From Batkoa obscura (lineage: Eukaryota; Entomophthoromycota; Entomophthoromycetes; Entomophthorales; Batkoaceae): a DNA stretch of 64,000 nucleotides. This document shows, piece by piece, positions 27,308 through 42,363 of the stretch. The stretch covers positions 868,001-932,000 of the forward strand of contig JASVEC010000016.1 in NCBI GenBank assembly GCA_030770535.1, written 5' to 3'. The notes beneath the pieces were generated by a model, which worked only from the letters and a program-made list of their open reading frames with translations, did no database searches and was not told the origin of the DNA. A program made the translations under genes and the position numbers. Each line of letters begins with the position of its first letter. Position 1 is the first letter of the stretch.

Positions 27308-29477
27308 ATGGGTTATTTTTGTGGTGAAGGTTCCTGTTTTTCAAGTTTATTTTGCTGCTGTGGTGACAATGGTACATTTTTTAAAAACAAATCGCTTTTA
27401 TTTGATATTTATAACGCTTTTTTTGAAAGATTCTTCAGTTCCTTCTTCAAAGGACTTACCACCTAACGAGCGTGCTGCGGTCACAGACCTATTACACTTT
27501 TTAGAATGTAATTTAATCACCCAAACTAGATTTAAAACTAATCATTATAGACCGCGAAAACGTTAATTTCTTTGAAGGTGAACCTTTAAGAGCATTATCA
27601 ACTTTAGCTTTTTCGGATAATATTGATTTACAACGTTCGGCTGCTTTAGCCTTTGCTGAAGTTACTGAAAAAGGTTTATTATTTTTTATTTTTTATAAGA
27701 AGTAGTTTCTAAACCAAATTAAAGAGGTTAGAGAAGTAGATAGACCAACATTAGAGCCCATCATGTTCCTATTACAGTCTCATGATGTTGAAGTTCAGCG
27801 TGCTGCTTCTGCAGCCTTAGGAAATTTAGCTGTTAATAGTACTTTATTTATACATATTGTTGTTATGATATTAAAATTATTTAAGCTCAAAATAAATTAC
27901 TGATTGTGGAAATGGGTGGACTTGAAGCACTTATTCGTCAAATGTTATCACCAAATGTTGAAGTACAATGTAATGCTGTTGGCTGTATCACTAATCTTGC
28001 CACTCATGGTATAAATGTTTTTATATTTTAAAAGTATGACTTATTTTAAATAGATTTAAACAAGTCAAAAATTGCAAAGAGTGGGGCACTTATCCCATTA
28101 ATTAGATTGGCACGTTCTAAAGATATGAGAGTACAGCGCAATGCTACTGGTGCTTTACTTAATATGACGCATTCTGGTAATACTACTATGATACTATAAA
28201 TGTGATAGTTGTTAAATAATATTATAGATGAAAATCGACAACAATTAGTAAACGCAGGAGCTATTCCAGTGTTAATTAGTTTACTTCATTCTTCAGACAC
28301 TGATGTTCAATATTATTGTACTACTGCCATCAGCAATATTGCAGTTGATGGTAACTATATATCTATATTTACTGATCATTTAATTTATTATTAGCTACAA
28401 ACCGAAAAAAACTTGCACAAAGTGATTCTCAACTTGTCAATAGTTTAATTTCTTTAATGGAATCAACATCTCTTAAGGTCCAATGCCAAGCCGCATTAGC
28501 TTTACGTAATCTAGCATCAGATGGTAAAAAGATTTTAAATGTTATTTAAATCTTAATTAAATATTTTAGACAAATATCAACTTGAAGTTGTACGCGCTAA
28601 TGGACTTCCATCTTTACTTCGCTTATTACAATCCTCTTTCTTACCTCTTATTCTTTCATCAGTAGCTTGTATTAGAAATATATCCATTCACCCAATGAAC
28701 GAATCTCCCATCATTGATGCTGGTTTCCTTCAACCTTTAATTAGTTTACTAGCATATGAAGAAAATGAAGAAATTCAATGTCATGCCATTAGTACTTTAA
28801 GAAACCTTGCAGCTAGTTCAGAAAGGAATAAGAAAGCTATTGTGGAAGCTGGGGCCGTTGAACGTATCAAAGAACTTATATTATCTCTTTCTCATAGTGT
28901 CCAAAGTGAAATGACTGCTGCTATTGCAGTCCTTGCTCTTAGTGGTAAGTTTTTATAGTCTTTTTTGTAATTTTATTAAGTGATTTAGATGATTTGAAGC
29001 CTCGCTTATTGAATTTAAATGTGTTAAATTTCCTCATTCCATTGACACAGTCACCTAGCATTGAAGTACAAGGAAACAGTGCAGCAGCTATTGGAAATTT
29101 ATCTTCAAAAGGTAATTTAATATTTAAAAAAAGAATATAATATTAATAATTCTATAGTTCAAGATTATACACCATTTTTGAAGGTATGGGATAAACCAGA
29201 GTATGGATTAAATGGATATCTTATTAACTTCCTTCAAAGCCCCGAACCTACATTTCAACATATTGCAATTTGGACAGTTGTTCAGTTTGTTGAGGGCAAA
29301 AACAATGATTTATTAAAATTAATATTTAAATCTGATATTATTATGGAAGCAGTTAGAAGGTTAGCAATCATTCCAGTAGATGCGGATGAAGAACCAAATG
29401 AAGATAGTGAAGTAGTTACATTAGCTAAAAGGATTGTTAGTGCGTATGAAGAAGAGGAAGCAAGTAGTGAACAATAA
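27308..29477 (+). CDS. VAC8: Vacuolar armadillo protein Vac8
   Basis: The true start is the ATG at 27308, giving [20 protein letters not shown]. This has Gly2 for myristoylation and a cluster of Cys for palmitoylation, the lipid anchor of Vac8. Another ATG-free frame starting at 27303 is a shadow. About eleven short exons follow, nearly one per armadillo repeat, with introns of about 40-60 bp. Segments match the family: [68 protein letters not shown], and a last block [12 protein letters not shown]. Vac8 sits on the vacuole membrane and serves vacuole inheritance, fusion, nucleus-vacuole junctions and selective autophagy. The C-terminus is short and acidic. Confidence 0.95.
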
Positions 29478-30217
29478 GATTCACCCTTTCTATAATCGTT
29501 CTAATAATAATTTATCTACTTATTTAGTTACACTTTTTTTCATCTCGTAAATATTAAAGCAAATTATTAATATTAATTAAATTAGAAGATTATCTTATTT
29601 TAATGCTTATGTTTTATAACATTTTAAATTGTTTTGGTGATAAATTTGATATATTTTTAGTTATGTAATTTTGTGGTTATGTAGATTACATGTTAATTTC
29701 ACTTATAAATTGGAACAGAATAAAAGCTAAATAATAGAATATAAATAAAGTAAGGAACTCATGATATTAAAAATTTAATAAGTTTATGATTCCTTTATAA
29801 GGTAGAATACTTAGCTTAAACTCGCTTCTGTCATTTTGATGTTTATTTTAAAATGCTTTCCATCTTATTGTAATAATATTATATTCATACAAAAAGTTTT
29901 TATTTTATAACATTAAAGTGACTTAAGTATTTTTGATATTCAAAAGTAATTATATTTACTCTTTTTATTATCTTATTATAATTGTTCTTATCAAATCTAA
30001 ACTTCAAGCTTAGCTAAATATTTTTTTAATTTGCTGTGCTTTTGTTGATTCAATTATTCAGCAAATAAACCTCCACCTTACTTTTATTTGGACTCATTTA
30101 ATTCGTTAAATACACAGCTTCAACTTACCAATAAAATTGTAAACGTCATTTCCAAAGGTATATAAAGCAAGTAAATAAGCAGAGTTCTAATAAAACCTAC
30201 TTTTTTATAAATTAAAG
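29478..30217. other. Intergenic region between VAC8 and CDC48
   Basis: 740 bp, AT-rich, carrying the VAC8 3' end and the CDC48 promoter. Nothing else seen. Confidence 0.45.
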
Positions 30218-32855
<2,638 letters not shown>

Positions 32856-33978
32856 AAATAGTGACATATCTATTGGTGTTTTTCTATTAGGATTTAGACT
32901 AAAATTTTCTTAGGATTGTTTATTTTGAATAAAGGTCAACTTTTTAAATTATCTATCAGTTTATGATTTTACGTGTGACATGTTATAAAAACAAATATCA
33001 AAATATAATGAGACGAAATAGTATAGTTTTATATTGTTAATACAATTATTGAAATATTTTTAGCTAGTAAATTTTATTTGATTAAAACAATATATCTAAT
33101 TTTATAAGTTACTATAAACTTATTACTCTAAATGATTTCTGGAGATAACTATAATAATAGCATTTCTTATTACCTTAAAACAGTTTAAATAGCCATACTC
33201 AACTTATGTAACGAATTGTATCGTTATTAAACAACTAATATCCTTTCTTATTATATCTTTACATTACTTTGAACTTATCTAGAAATAGAATAAACAATTT
33301 GCTAATTTTGATTTTTAAATGACCATATAATGATCAAAAAATCAACACTTTTTATTAAAAAGCCTAAATTCTGCCACCATTATGAAATTTGCCATTGTTA
33401 GTAACAGCTCTAATTCAAGAATTAAAATTCAAATTGGCTAATTACAAAGCTAAGCTCCATTTCTTTTTTTAGTAAATAAATCTCAACCAAAATTAAGAGT
33501 CACTTTATGATTTGTCCACCTTCTATTTCTCAAATCTTTAAAAGCTTTGCGATTTGCTAAATAAATCAAATTTTGATTTTTCTTTAGTAATAAGTCCAAA
33601 TAAATCAAATCGACCCTACTGCAATAGTGCCTTTAATTTGCTAAATCTATAATTTTATCCAATCAGTGATCCACTATGTGGCAAAAACATGAGTCTAAGT
33701 TTGTGAATAAGCCAATGATTTTTAACAAAATTGATTAAACTTTTTCAAGTCAATCATTAATAATTTATTATCCAATGAAATCCATCTAATGTTTTAAGGT
33801 ATAAATTAAAATGGTTTGAAGTAGTGATTGTTCAAAATGAAGCAAGCACTAATTCTTTTTAAATTACTTTAAATTGAGAAATACCAATTAATTTGGCTAT
33901 TCAAACTTTACTTACTTAATTTTAAGCAAATAGTCACTCTTCTTAAAATAGCTTCCCTCACAAATTAATTCAAAGATA
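32856..33978. other. Intergenic region between CDC48 and the homeodomain gene
   Basis: 1.1 kb of AT-rich DNA, with the phrase ATTTGCTAA(A/T) recurring several times between 33295 and 33660. No gene seen. Confidence 0.45.
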
Positions 33979-35049
33979 ATGGCTAATTTTGTTCCAATGG
34001 GTGCTCCTCCAATGGGTGTTCCTCCAATGGGATCCTCTTCCGTAAGAGGCAACTCAAACGGTGCAAATAATCGATTAAATGTCACAGCAGAGTCTTTTAA
34101 TTTGCCAAAGACGAAAGTAAAGCGGAATTACTTTAGCGGAAAGCAATCCAAAAAGTTGCTAAAAATATTTTCAGTTACCCCTATGCCATGTAGGGAACTT
34201 AGGACCAAAATAGCAAATGAGTTTAATGTACCAGAAAACAGTGTTAAAGTTTGGTTTCAAAACCATCGAGCTAAGCTTCGAAATAAGATGGAGCTTGAGA
34301 ATAATGGCCTTGAAGATAACTCTGAAAATGAAGGAAGCCATAGTGCAAAGGAAAGCCCACAGAATAGTGTGCTGGATGGTACAAACCCTATCTTCAATAC
34401 AAATGATCCAAGTGTATTCAATCTGTTACCCAAAGATGAGAACCCTGGCATCCAGTTACTTCCGAATGCCTTTGTAGACCTCAACGTATTTGAACCTACA
34501 TCCAAAAAGTATAGCCAAATGACACAAGGTCAGAAGTATAGAACAATTGAACCACACCAATCTCATAGTAATAATGGAAATTCACTTGAATATCTTTCAA
34601 TAGATCGTAACGAAATAACCAGGATCCCACTTCCTCAAGGATATAGTAAAAGGATAACGCAAGAACAAAGAGAAATGATAAACACTATACTTGGACTTGA
34701 ACATAATTATAACCCAGCACCACAAACGAATGAGGGATTGGCTAAATCCTTATCCCTCCCCTTCCCTACTACTTCCAGGAATCAAAGTAAAAACGATGAT
34801 ATTGACAATTATATGGATACTAGGGAATGTCAATCTGATTGCCCTCGCCCCCCTAATGGAACCCCTGAAGATGTTTTTATTACAGAAAATATGTTTGATA
34901 GGCAATCTAGGAGGGAAGCTCTAAAATTTAAGCATCTACCCCTAACCCCCCTTCCTTCCCCAGAACCTGAAAATTGCTCACCCGAAACGTTGATCCACTG
35001 TGAACTAGCGCCTTTACTTCTTAAACTGTCAAGAGTAAATAGCGATTGA
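33979..35049 (+). CDS. Homeodomain transcription factor
   Basis: A single 356-codon exon. A homeodomain spans about residues 45-104: KVKRNYFSGKQSKKLLKIF, then helix 2, then helix 3 VKVWFQNHRAKLRNK. The core W48, F49, N51, R53 pattern is kept, with Q50 (Antp-type base preference) and His in place of the usual Arg at position 52. The N-terminus carries three short PPMG repeats (GAPPMGVPPMG). The C-terminal 250 residues are Asn/Ser/Pro-rich and probably disordered activation or interaction sequence. DNA-binding regulator in the nucleus; target unknown. The typical length and one-domain layout match fungal homeodomain factors of the Pho2/Yox1 kind, but orthology cannot be assigned. Less AT-rich than its flanks. 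Confidence 0.9.
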   Translation: MANFVPMGAPPMGVPPMGSSSVRGNSNGANNRLNVTAESFNLPKTKVKRNYFSGKQSKKLLKIFSVTPMPCRELRTKIANEFNVPENSVKVWFQNHRAKLRNKMELENNGLEDNSENEGSHSAKESPQNSVLDGTNPIFNTNDPSVFNLLPKDENPGIQLLPNAFVDLNVFEPTSKKYSQMTQGQKYRTIEPHQSHSNNGNSLEYLSIDRNEITRIPLPQGYSKRITQEQREMINTILGLEHNYNPAPQTNEGLAKSLSLPFPTTSRNQSKNDDIDNYMDTRECQSDCPRPPNGTPEDVFITENMFDRQSRREALKFKHLPLTPLPSPEPENCSPETLIHCELAPLLLKLSRVNSD

Positions 35050-35306
35050 TTTCAAAACGCTTATCCAAGTTAGTCCAATGGCCTTAACAATAGTTGTAAA
35101 AATTACTTTTGCAAGGATTAATCTATTTGTATTTTTATTCAGTTTGTTTGTTTTAAGTTCTTTTTACAAGTTAAAGCTATAAGCTTTTAAAATAAAATTT
35201 TTAGTTATGTTTAATTCATAAATATTTATTTGCTTAATTTGTTTTATTCAATTGCAAGAATGAATAAGATTTAAGTCAAGAATTAGTTTGATAGAGCTTA
35301 ACCCAG

Positions 35307-35907
<601 letters not shown>

Positions 35908-38577
35908 TGTTTGTAAAAAATATCTAAACTTTATTAAAACAGAAGATTAGTAAATAAATTTAAAATAAACAGTTAAAGCCAATGAAATTGAACAATCAAT
36001 AAGCAGTTAGGTTAAAAATCGCTGCAAATTTCAATCAAAAAGTGGGTTCAAACCTACCTCTTAAAGTTTTAAAACCAAAGTGAAGCTTAGAAAGATAAAA
36101 AAATATGGATTAATTTCAATAGTATAGGTATTTATACCTCAAGTTGAGGATTATCAAAGCTCAGACCATTCACACTTAGCTATTCCATTTTTGCAGGGTA
36201 TACCTAGCTGTTTTACAAGGGGTGATGTAAAACTTTTTAAAATATTAATCATTTTAATCATTTTAAAATATAAATCGATTTATTATATTCAACTTTTATG
36301 AACTCAAAAAAAGTTGGAGAGTTTAGAATACAAAATTTCATCCACTATTGTTCAAGGATTTTAAGATGGAACAACATAGAATTCGATTCAACTTTTGTTA
36401 TAGGGCGTTTCTATGGCCTCTGTTAAAGGATTCGATGTATTTTATTTGACAATATGATATTCCACATACTTCTTTATTATCGATCTTATTTTTTTTATAT
36501 TTGATATTTTATTTTTATTTTACTTTGAATTTTATGTTCACTTTACTTTAGCCATATATGCTTTAATTAAAACTGGATTTAAGAACTGATATCATTAGTC
36601 ACGCACAAATGAGTTAATCAAATCAAAGAGGGGATATTTTTGCTTCTATGTTTTAATTTGTCACTCATTTGAGCAGTAACTAAGCAAAAAGATACCTTTG
36701 AGGAGGGCTTAACGTTGTTTCTCCAAATAAGTTAACTTATTAAGTCACTCTTTGAAGTCAAGAATAATTAGTTAGAGTAATCCGATTATTAGTAACATTT
36801 GTGAATTATTAAGTAAGAACAAAATTAAAATTAAAATCTAAAATTTTAGTTTATTTCAATAACACATAAATTTAGAGTAACTATAGCTTTTAGTTATGAC
36901 ATTAAATTATTCAACAAACACTTTGAAGTATGTTATTTTTTCTAAAATAGAATTAAATTGACTTTCGTTAGTAAAGAGATTAAGTTTATTAAAACATAGC
37001 ATTGCATTATATTATTGTATTATCTTACATGAAACATTGGTAATCTTATTTGTGATTTCTAAATTTTAGAGAACTTAATTTTTAGGAACAAAAATTACTT
37101 TTGAAAATTTAACTTTTAAAAATTACACATTGGATAAACAATCAATCTACATATAAAGCATTTAAACGTTATAATTTATGTTGAAAAATGTGACATCCTA
37201 ACAAACACTTGTAGCCTTTTTGAAAATGTTTTTTGTAATAGAGTGATATACTTTGATTTGCTTTCAAATAATCAAGTCATTTTAATATCAAAAAAACGAG
37301 TATTTTACATCAAGATGCAAATGAATGTTTGAAAATACAAACAATCACTTAAAAGTATATCCAGATTTCAATTAAAGTTTATTATAGAGCTTTAATAACA
37401 TTTAGTGTGAGAAATAATATTATCTATTATTCATGAAGAGTGAATTTGATCATGTTTCTGTGTTTGAGTTTAATCAACAATCTTTATAAGCTTTAGGTCA
37501 CTTAAAAGGTCAACAAATTCTAGTTAAAACAATAATCCTTATCTTCATCTTTAATCGCCCTCTGCTCTTGAACTAAAGAAAAAAGACTACTCATTTTTAG
37601 GCAAATAATCAAGCTTCTAAGAAAGGGTATAATAAAGTTGTTTTATAATATTATCTTTGGGCTAAAACAAATCAAAAACAATTGTCTGTAACAGCAATCC
37701 TGTACTGTCATTTTAGCAGGCTTATCCAAAGAAGGGGATTTCTTTTGAAGCAGCTTTACAAATGTAACTTAAATACCGTATTTTTCTGGCTATAGCCTAC
37801 TCACCCGTATCATCTCCACCAAACTTTTTAGCCCACATTTCGTATAATTCTAATTAAAAATTCTAATTAAATTTATGAATCTTACCAGTCAAAACAAAAT
37901 TAAACTCATCTATCAATACAGATTTTCATTAAAACCAATCTAGTTCTTTTTGGCTGGACTTTCAATCAAAAAGGCGGACTGTGACTGAAAATATGACAAC
38001 TCTAATTGTCTAGATGAAAAATAAAACATCATTTTTTAACATTTAATATATTATTTAAAGGGTACTTAATATATTGAAAATCAACTTTAAAAACGTATTG
38101 AATTTTGATTCTATTAATCTAAAAAAACCAAAATTAGCAAACTATTAATAATTTTTTTAAAGTACTTTATTAGAAGTAATTGTTCAAATATTTTAAATGA
38201 ATTTCTTTAACTTCAAGTTTTTTAGCGACTAATTAAAATACAGAAAAAGTATTAAAATGTAGAGTTTAGAATTTAAAATTAGCACATTTAAATATTAATA
38301 TAATTAACATATATCAATTATCAAATTTACTGAATATAACATCGAAAAATAATGTTCATATTTTAATACAAATCAATTTATACATGCTTTAAAATTTAGG
38401 CGAAATTGAATAATCCCATCTAAATGAACTGATTCTTATTGGCTACTACCATGATCTAACAAAGTCCAATCATTGGCTAGGATTCAAAACGATTTCGAAA
38501 AAAAACAAACTCCAATAAAATGCAACAAACTGGCAAGGGAAAAGTTTAGTTACATTTTTTTATACAAAACTAGAACG
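35908..38577. other. Intergenic region between H3 and succinyl-CoA ligase
   Basis: 2.7 kb. The H3 promoter is at the left end (AGCCAATG near 35977). A possible old DNA-transposon remnant lies at 37786-38003. A stretch at 36632-36700 has faint MITE likeness. No gene. Confidence 0.5.
37786..38003. mobile_element. Possible remnant of a non-autonomous DNA transposon
   Basis: The left end TACCGTATTTTTCTGGCTAT has the look of a terminus shared by widespread cut-and-paste elements. About 200 bp on, AAGGCGGACTGTGACTGAAA resembles its reverse complement imperfectly. There is no ORF. Seen once in the window, so support is weak. Confidence 0.35.
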
Positions 38578-40319
38578 ATGCTTCGCGGACTATCCAAATT
38601 TTCACGCACTCTTGCTAAACAATCACTTGTTTCAAAATCCTTCAATAATACTCAAGTAAGTATAATAAAATGTTGATCGACTTTTACTCATCTTTATAGT
38701 CCCGTAACCTTTCAATCCATGAATACTTATCGGTCGACTTATTAAAAGATTATGGTATCAAAGTACCAAAGGGTAGCGTTGCTAAAACTCCAAAAGAAGC
38801 TCTCGATGTCGCTAAAGCTTTATGTAATATTTCTAGATTTTAACTATCTAATACTAATAAATAATAGCAACCGATGACGTTGTCATCAAAGCTCAAGTTC
38901 TTGCTGGAGGTCGTGGTAAAGGTACCTTTAAAAATGGACTTAAAGGTGGCGTTAGAGTCGTATACTCGTAATAGCTTTATTCTGATATTTGAAATCTTAT
39001 TAAAATAATTATTAGCCCACAAGAAGCAGAAATGTTTGCTGAAAAAATGTTAGGCAATAAACTTGTTACTAAACAAACCGGAGCTGCTGGAAAACCATGC
39101 AATGCTGTAAGTTTTTTTTAAAAACTATGTCTACAAATTATTAATTGTCTTAGGTTTACATTGTTGAACGTGAATATCTTCGTAGAGAATACTATTTTGC
39201 TATCTTAATGGACCGTAAAACTTCAGGCCCAGTCATTGTTGCTTCTTCTCAAGGTGGTATGGATATTGAAGCCGTTGCAGCTGAAAATCCATCTGCTATC
39301 ATCACTCACCCAGTCAATATTCATGAAGGTAAAAGTTATAAATATATAGTTGATTCATATTAATTTCTTTATTAGGTCTTAAGCATGAAGATGCTGTTAG
39401 TCTTGCCAAAAAAGCTGGATTCTCACCAAACTGCGTTAACGATGTACTTTTATTAATTTATAGTTAAAACCAATATTAATTTAATTTAAGGCTGCCGATA
39501 CTTTTATGAAATTGTATAAATTATTTATTGAAAAAGATGCCACTCTTGTTGAAATTAATCCAATGGCTGAATCATCTAAACATGAAGGTAAGTTGGATTT
39601 ATATTATTATAAATCACTAATAACTTCATTTAGTACTCTGTATGGATGCCAAAATCAACTTTGATGATAATGCTGATTTCCGTCAAAAGGACATTCAATC
39701 TCTTCGTGATACCACTCAAGAAGATTCTCGTGAAGTTGAAGCTGCCAAATATAATCTTAACTATATTGGGCTTGATGGTAACATTGGTTGTTTAGGTAAT
39801 ATTTGATTTATTTTTCATTGTATTTTTATTAAACTGCTTTAGTTAACGGAGCTGGTCTTGCTATGGCCACTATGGATATCATCAAACTCAACGGTGGTGA
39901 TCCAGCTAACTTTTTAGATGTTGGTGGAGGTGCTACTGCTCAACAAGTTACTGAAGCTTTCAAGATTATTTCATCTGATCCTCAAGTAAATTTAAATATA
40001 TTTATATTTATAGTGATATTTAATGTTCATATAGGTTTCTGCTATCCTTGTCAACATTTTCGGTGGTATTATGCGCTGTGATATTATTGCTCAAGGTATC
40101 GTTCAAGCTGTTCAACAACTTAAACTTAATGTTCCATTGGTTGTACGTCTTCAAGGTTCTGAAGTTGAAGCTGGTAAAAAACTAATTGCTGATTCAGGAC
40201 TCCGTATTATTACTTGTGATGATCTTGATGAAGCTGCACAAAAAGCCGTTAAGCTTAGTAACATTGTAGCCATGGCCAATGAAGCTAAAATCAACGTTTC
40301 TTTCGAGCTCCCACTTTAA
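38578..40319 (+). CDS. Succinyl-CoA ligase beta subunit, mitochondrial
   Basis: About ten exons from the ATG at 38578 to the TAA at 40317-40319. The start gives [20 protein letters not shown], a basic amphipathic mitochondrial presequence, followed by [18 protein letters not shown], the usual mature start. The ATP-grasp domain shows [16 protein letters not shown] and [10 protein letters not shown]. The C-terminal CoA-ligase domain shows [28 protein letters not shown] and [13 protein letters not shown]. With the alpha subunit it turns succinyl-CoA into succinate with ATP or GTP formation in the TCA cycle. The sequence reads closer to the ADP-forming type, but the nucleotide choice cannot be proved here. 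In-house contrast: tiny introns (about 40-50 bp) and less AT-rich codons suggest high expression. Confidence 0.95.
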
Positions 40320-40629
40320 ATTCATCTCCCTTTTGTTGGACCTTCCCAAAAAAACTATATCACTAAATTTAAAAAATAACTAAATAAATCTTAATTTGAT
40401 TTATCATGTATTGTAAATTTAAACTGCATATTGTAATTTTTTATCTAATTTATAATGTTATATTAAATTTTATATGGACTTTATACAGCCAAATACCCGA
40501 TTAATATATGAATCATACCAAGTATGTCTAAATATAACAAAAAAGCTATGTTTAATAAAAAAATACAACAAGTATCATTAGGCAATAAATTATTTTTAAT
40601 ACTGAAAATTAAAATACAGGTATAATATA

Positions 40630-41405
40630 TCAACCAAACAAAAACCCAAACGCTTTTCTAATATTTGTAATTAGATCTAACTTAAGCGGGCATGGAAATT
40701 CAATCTCTTTTATAAATTTAGATACATAACCAGTCCAAGATAATAACGGTATCCACGCCCTTGCAATATATTTAATTTGAATATTCTTTTTAGGTTGTCC
40801 ATCAATACCACATTTATTTAAAAATTGTTTAAATGCTTCACTAGATTCTTGAGCCTTATTTTGAGTGTCATAGGTTATTAAAAAAGGCATTTCAAATTTA
40901 TAAAAGCTGCTTCTTTTAGGTATTATTATAGGTGCTTTCAGATGGCCATTACCGACGTGTACATAATCTCCGTTATTTAATTTCATATAGCCCTAAAAAG
41001 AGGTTAATATCTAACTATACATTTATAAAATTAACTTACTTCAACGTCTATTTTATCAACTTTAAGATCAAAAAACAGGGTTGAATTAGCATAAACATAC
41101 ATTGTCAGCGCTAAGTTAACTGTGTGATTTTTTTTACTTAAACCACCCAAAATCTTATGACTTCCAGGTTGATTAACATTATCTATCTCTACACCATAAA
41201 ATCCGACTTTTGGATATCTTGGGAAGAAAAAATAGGTTAAAAGTCCCATTAATAACAGTATTGTACTAATGCTGATACCCCATATTATCTTACTTTTTTT
41301 AGTTCCGCAACACCCCCTTTTATTATGTTTTGCTAATGTTTCTTCTATTAACATAGAATCATGTTCGTTATTCGCTCTCAATGGTTCCGTTTCTGAATTG
41401 TTCAT
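40630..41405 (-). CDS. Single-pass membrane protein with LEA2-like domain
   Basis: Two exons: 41405 to about 41040 and about 40989 to 40630, joined across a GTAAGT intron. An acidic N-terminal cytosolic head of about 40 residues is followed by a Cys-containing basic stop (KRGCCGTKKSK) and one membrane helix (about 43-65, IIWGISISTILLLMGLLTYFFF). The remaining lumenal part has the pattern of fungal LEA2 proteins: VDKIDVE, then GYMKLNNGDYVHVGNG, and a second half with IPLLSWTGYVSK. Such type II proteins sit in the vacuole or other endomembranes (yeast Tag1 is one); function is poorly known. The Cys pair next to the helix could be palmitoylated. Family call is by layout, not by a decisive motif. 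Confidence 0.6.
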
Positions 41406-42363
41406 TTTTTAAAAAGATAATAGTTTAATCTAATTGTTAAATAGATTATTTTATAATATATAAAGTTAATTAATTATAATAATTCAATTAATGAATTTTA
41501 ATAACATTCCTATTTTTAGAATTTACCATTTTTAAAAAGGAGAAATTGAATCATAACAAAATTTACTCCGTGATGTGTTTTTCTGCAATTAAATTATAAA
41601 TTTACTGGAGGTTTGAAATATCAGTAGGTAGAAATCAATATTTATAAAAGGGGACTTATATTAGTTTTAATAGTACTAAATTTAAACCCCTTTATTAAAA
41701 GTTAAAACATTATATTCTAGCTAGTACTTTGTTAATTTTACTATATTTATTAATTTTTAGATAGCTTTATTAGAATTGTATAATATAACATTTAAGATCG
41801 ATTTTTTTTTGAAATACTATTTTTACTATAATTTTCCATTTACTGTTTAATCAAAAAGTTTACAACTTGTATTATATAATTATAACCAAACTACTTTTAG
41901 CCTAGATTCTAATTAAGTTAAGATATTTATTTATAAACTAAATCTCATTTTTTTAATACTACTTCTTCCTCTTTAATTATATGCTTAATTTTTGTGTGGG
42001 TATAAAAATACTTTGATGATACTCTTGTAATTTATAGTGTTAAAATTTATAAATAAGGTAGGACAGTCTTTTTAAATATTTGAAAAAACTAAATCCTAAC
42101 CAATTCAATAAATCGAGTAACAAACATATTCATAGTTAAGATAATTTAATGAACTACACTAATATGTTAATTTGTTTTAACTTCAGTTAATACTCCTTCC
42201 ATTTTACTTACAAATCAATTTACTAAAATAAAGCTAATTAGCATTTGAATAAAAAAAACAAGTTATATAGCTTGGTATAGTGTAGACAAAACTATTTCAC
42301 ATACCAATTATAAGAAAGTTAAAAATTTTAATTAAACAATCAAAATCAAGTTGGGAAACAAAA
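41406..42363. other. Intergenic region
   Basis: About 950 bp between the LEA2-like gene's start and the LAA1 stop. AT-rich, no gene or repeat family seen. Confidence 0.45.

Noticed and set aside
27303-27566. Frame starting [10 protein letters not shown] at the VAC8 5' end
   Set aside because: The frame beginning at 27308 gives the acylated Vac8 head and splices into the armadillo repeats. The other frame is a shadow.
36040-36065. GGGTTCAAACCTACC, a tRNA T-arm-like string upstream of H3
   Set aside because: No D arm, anticodon arm or acceptor stem in the right places.
36632-36720. Possible further MITE copy (GAGGGGATATTTTTGC, CTCATTTGAGCAG)
   Set aside because: Only a few short matches to the core and no matching right end; too weak.
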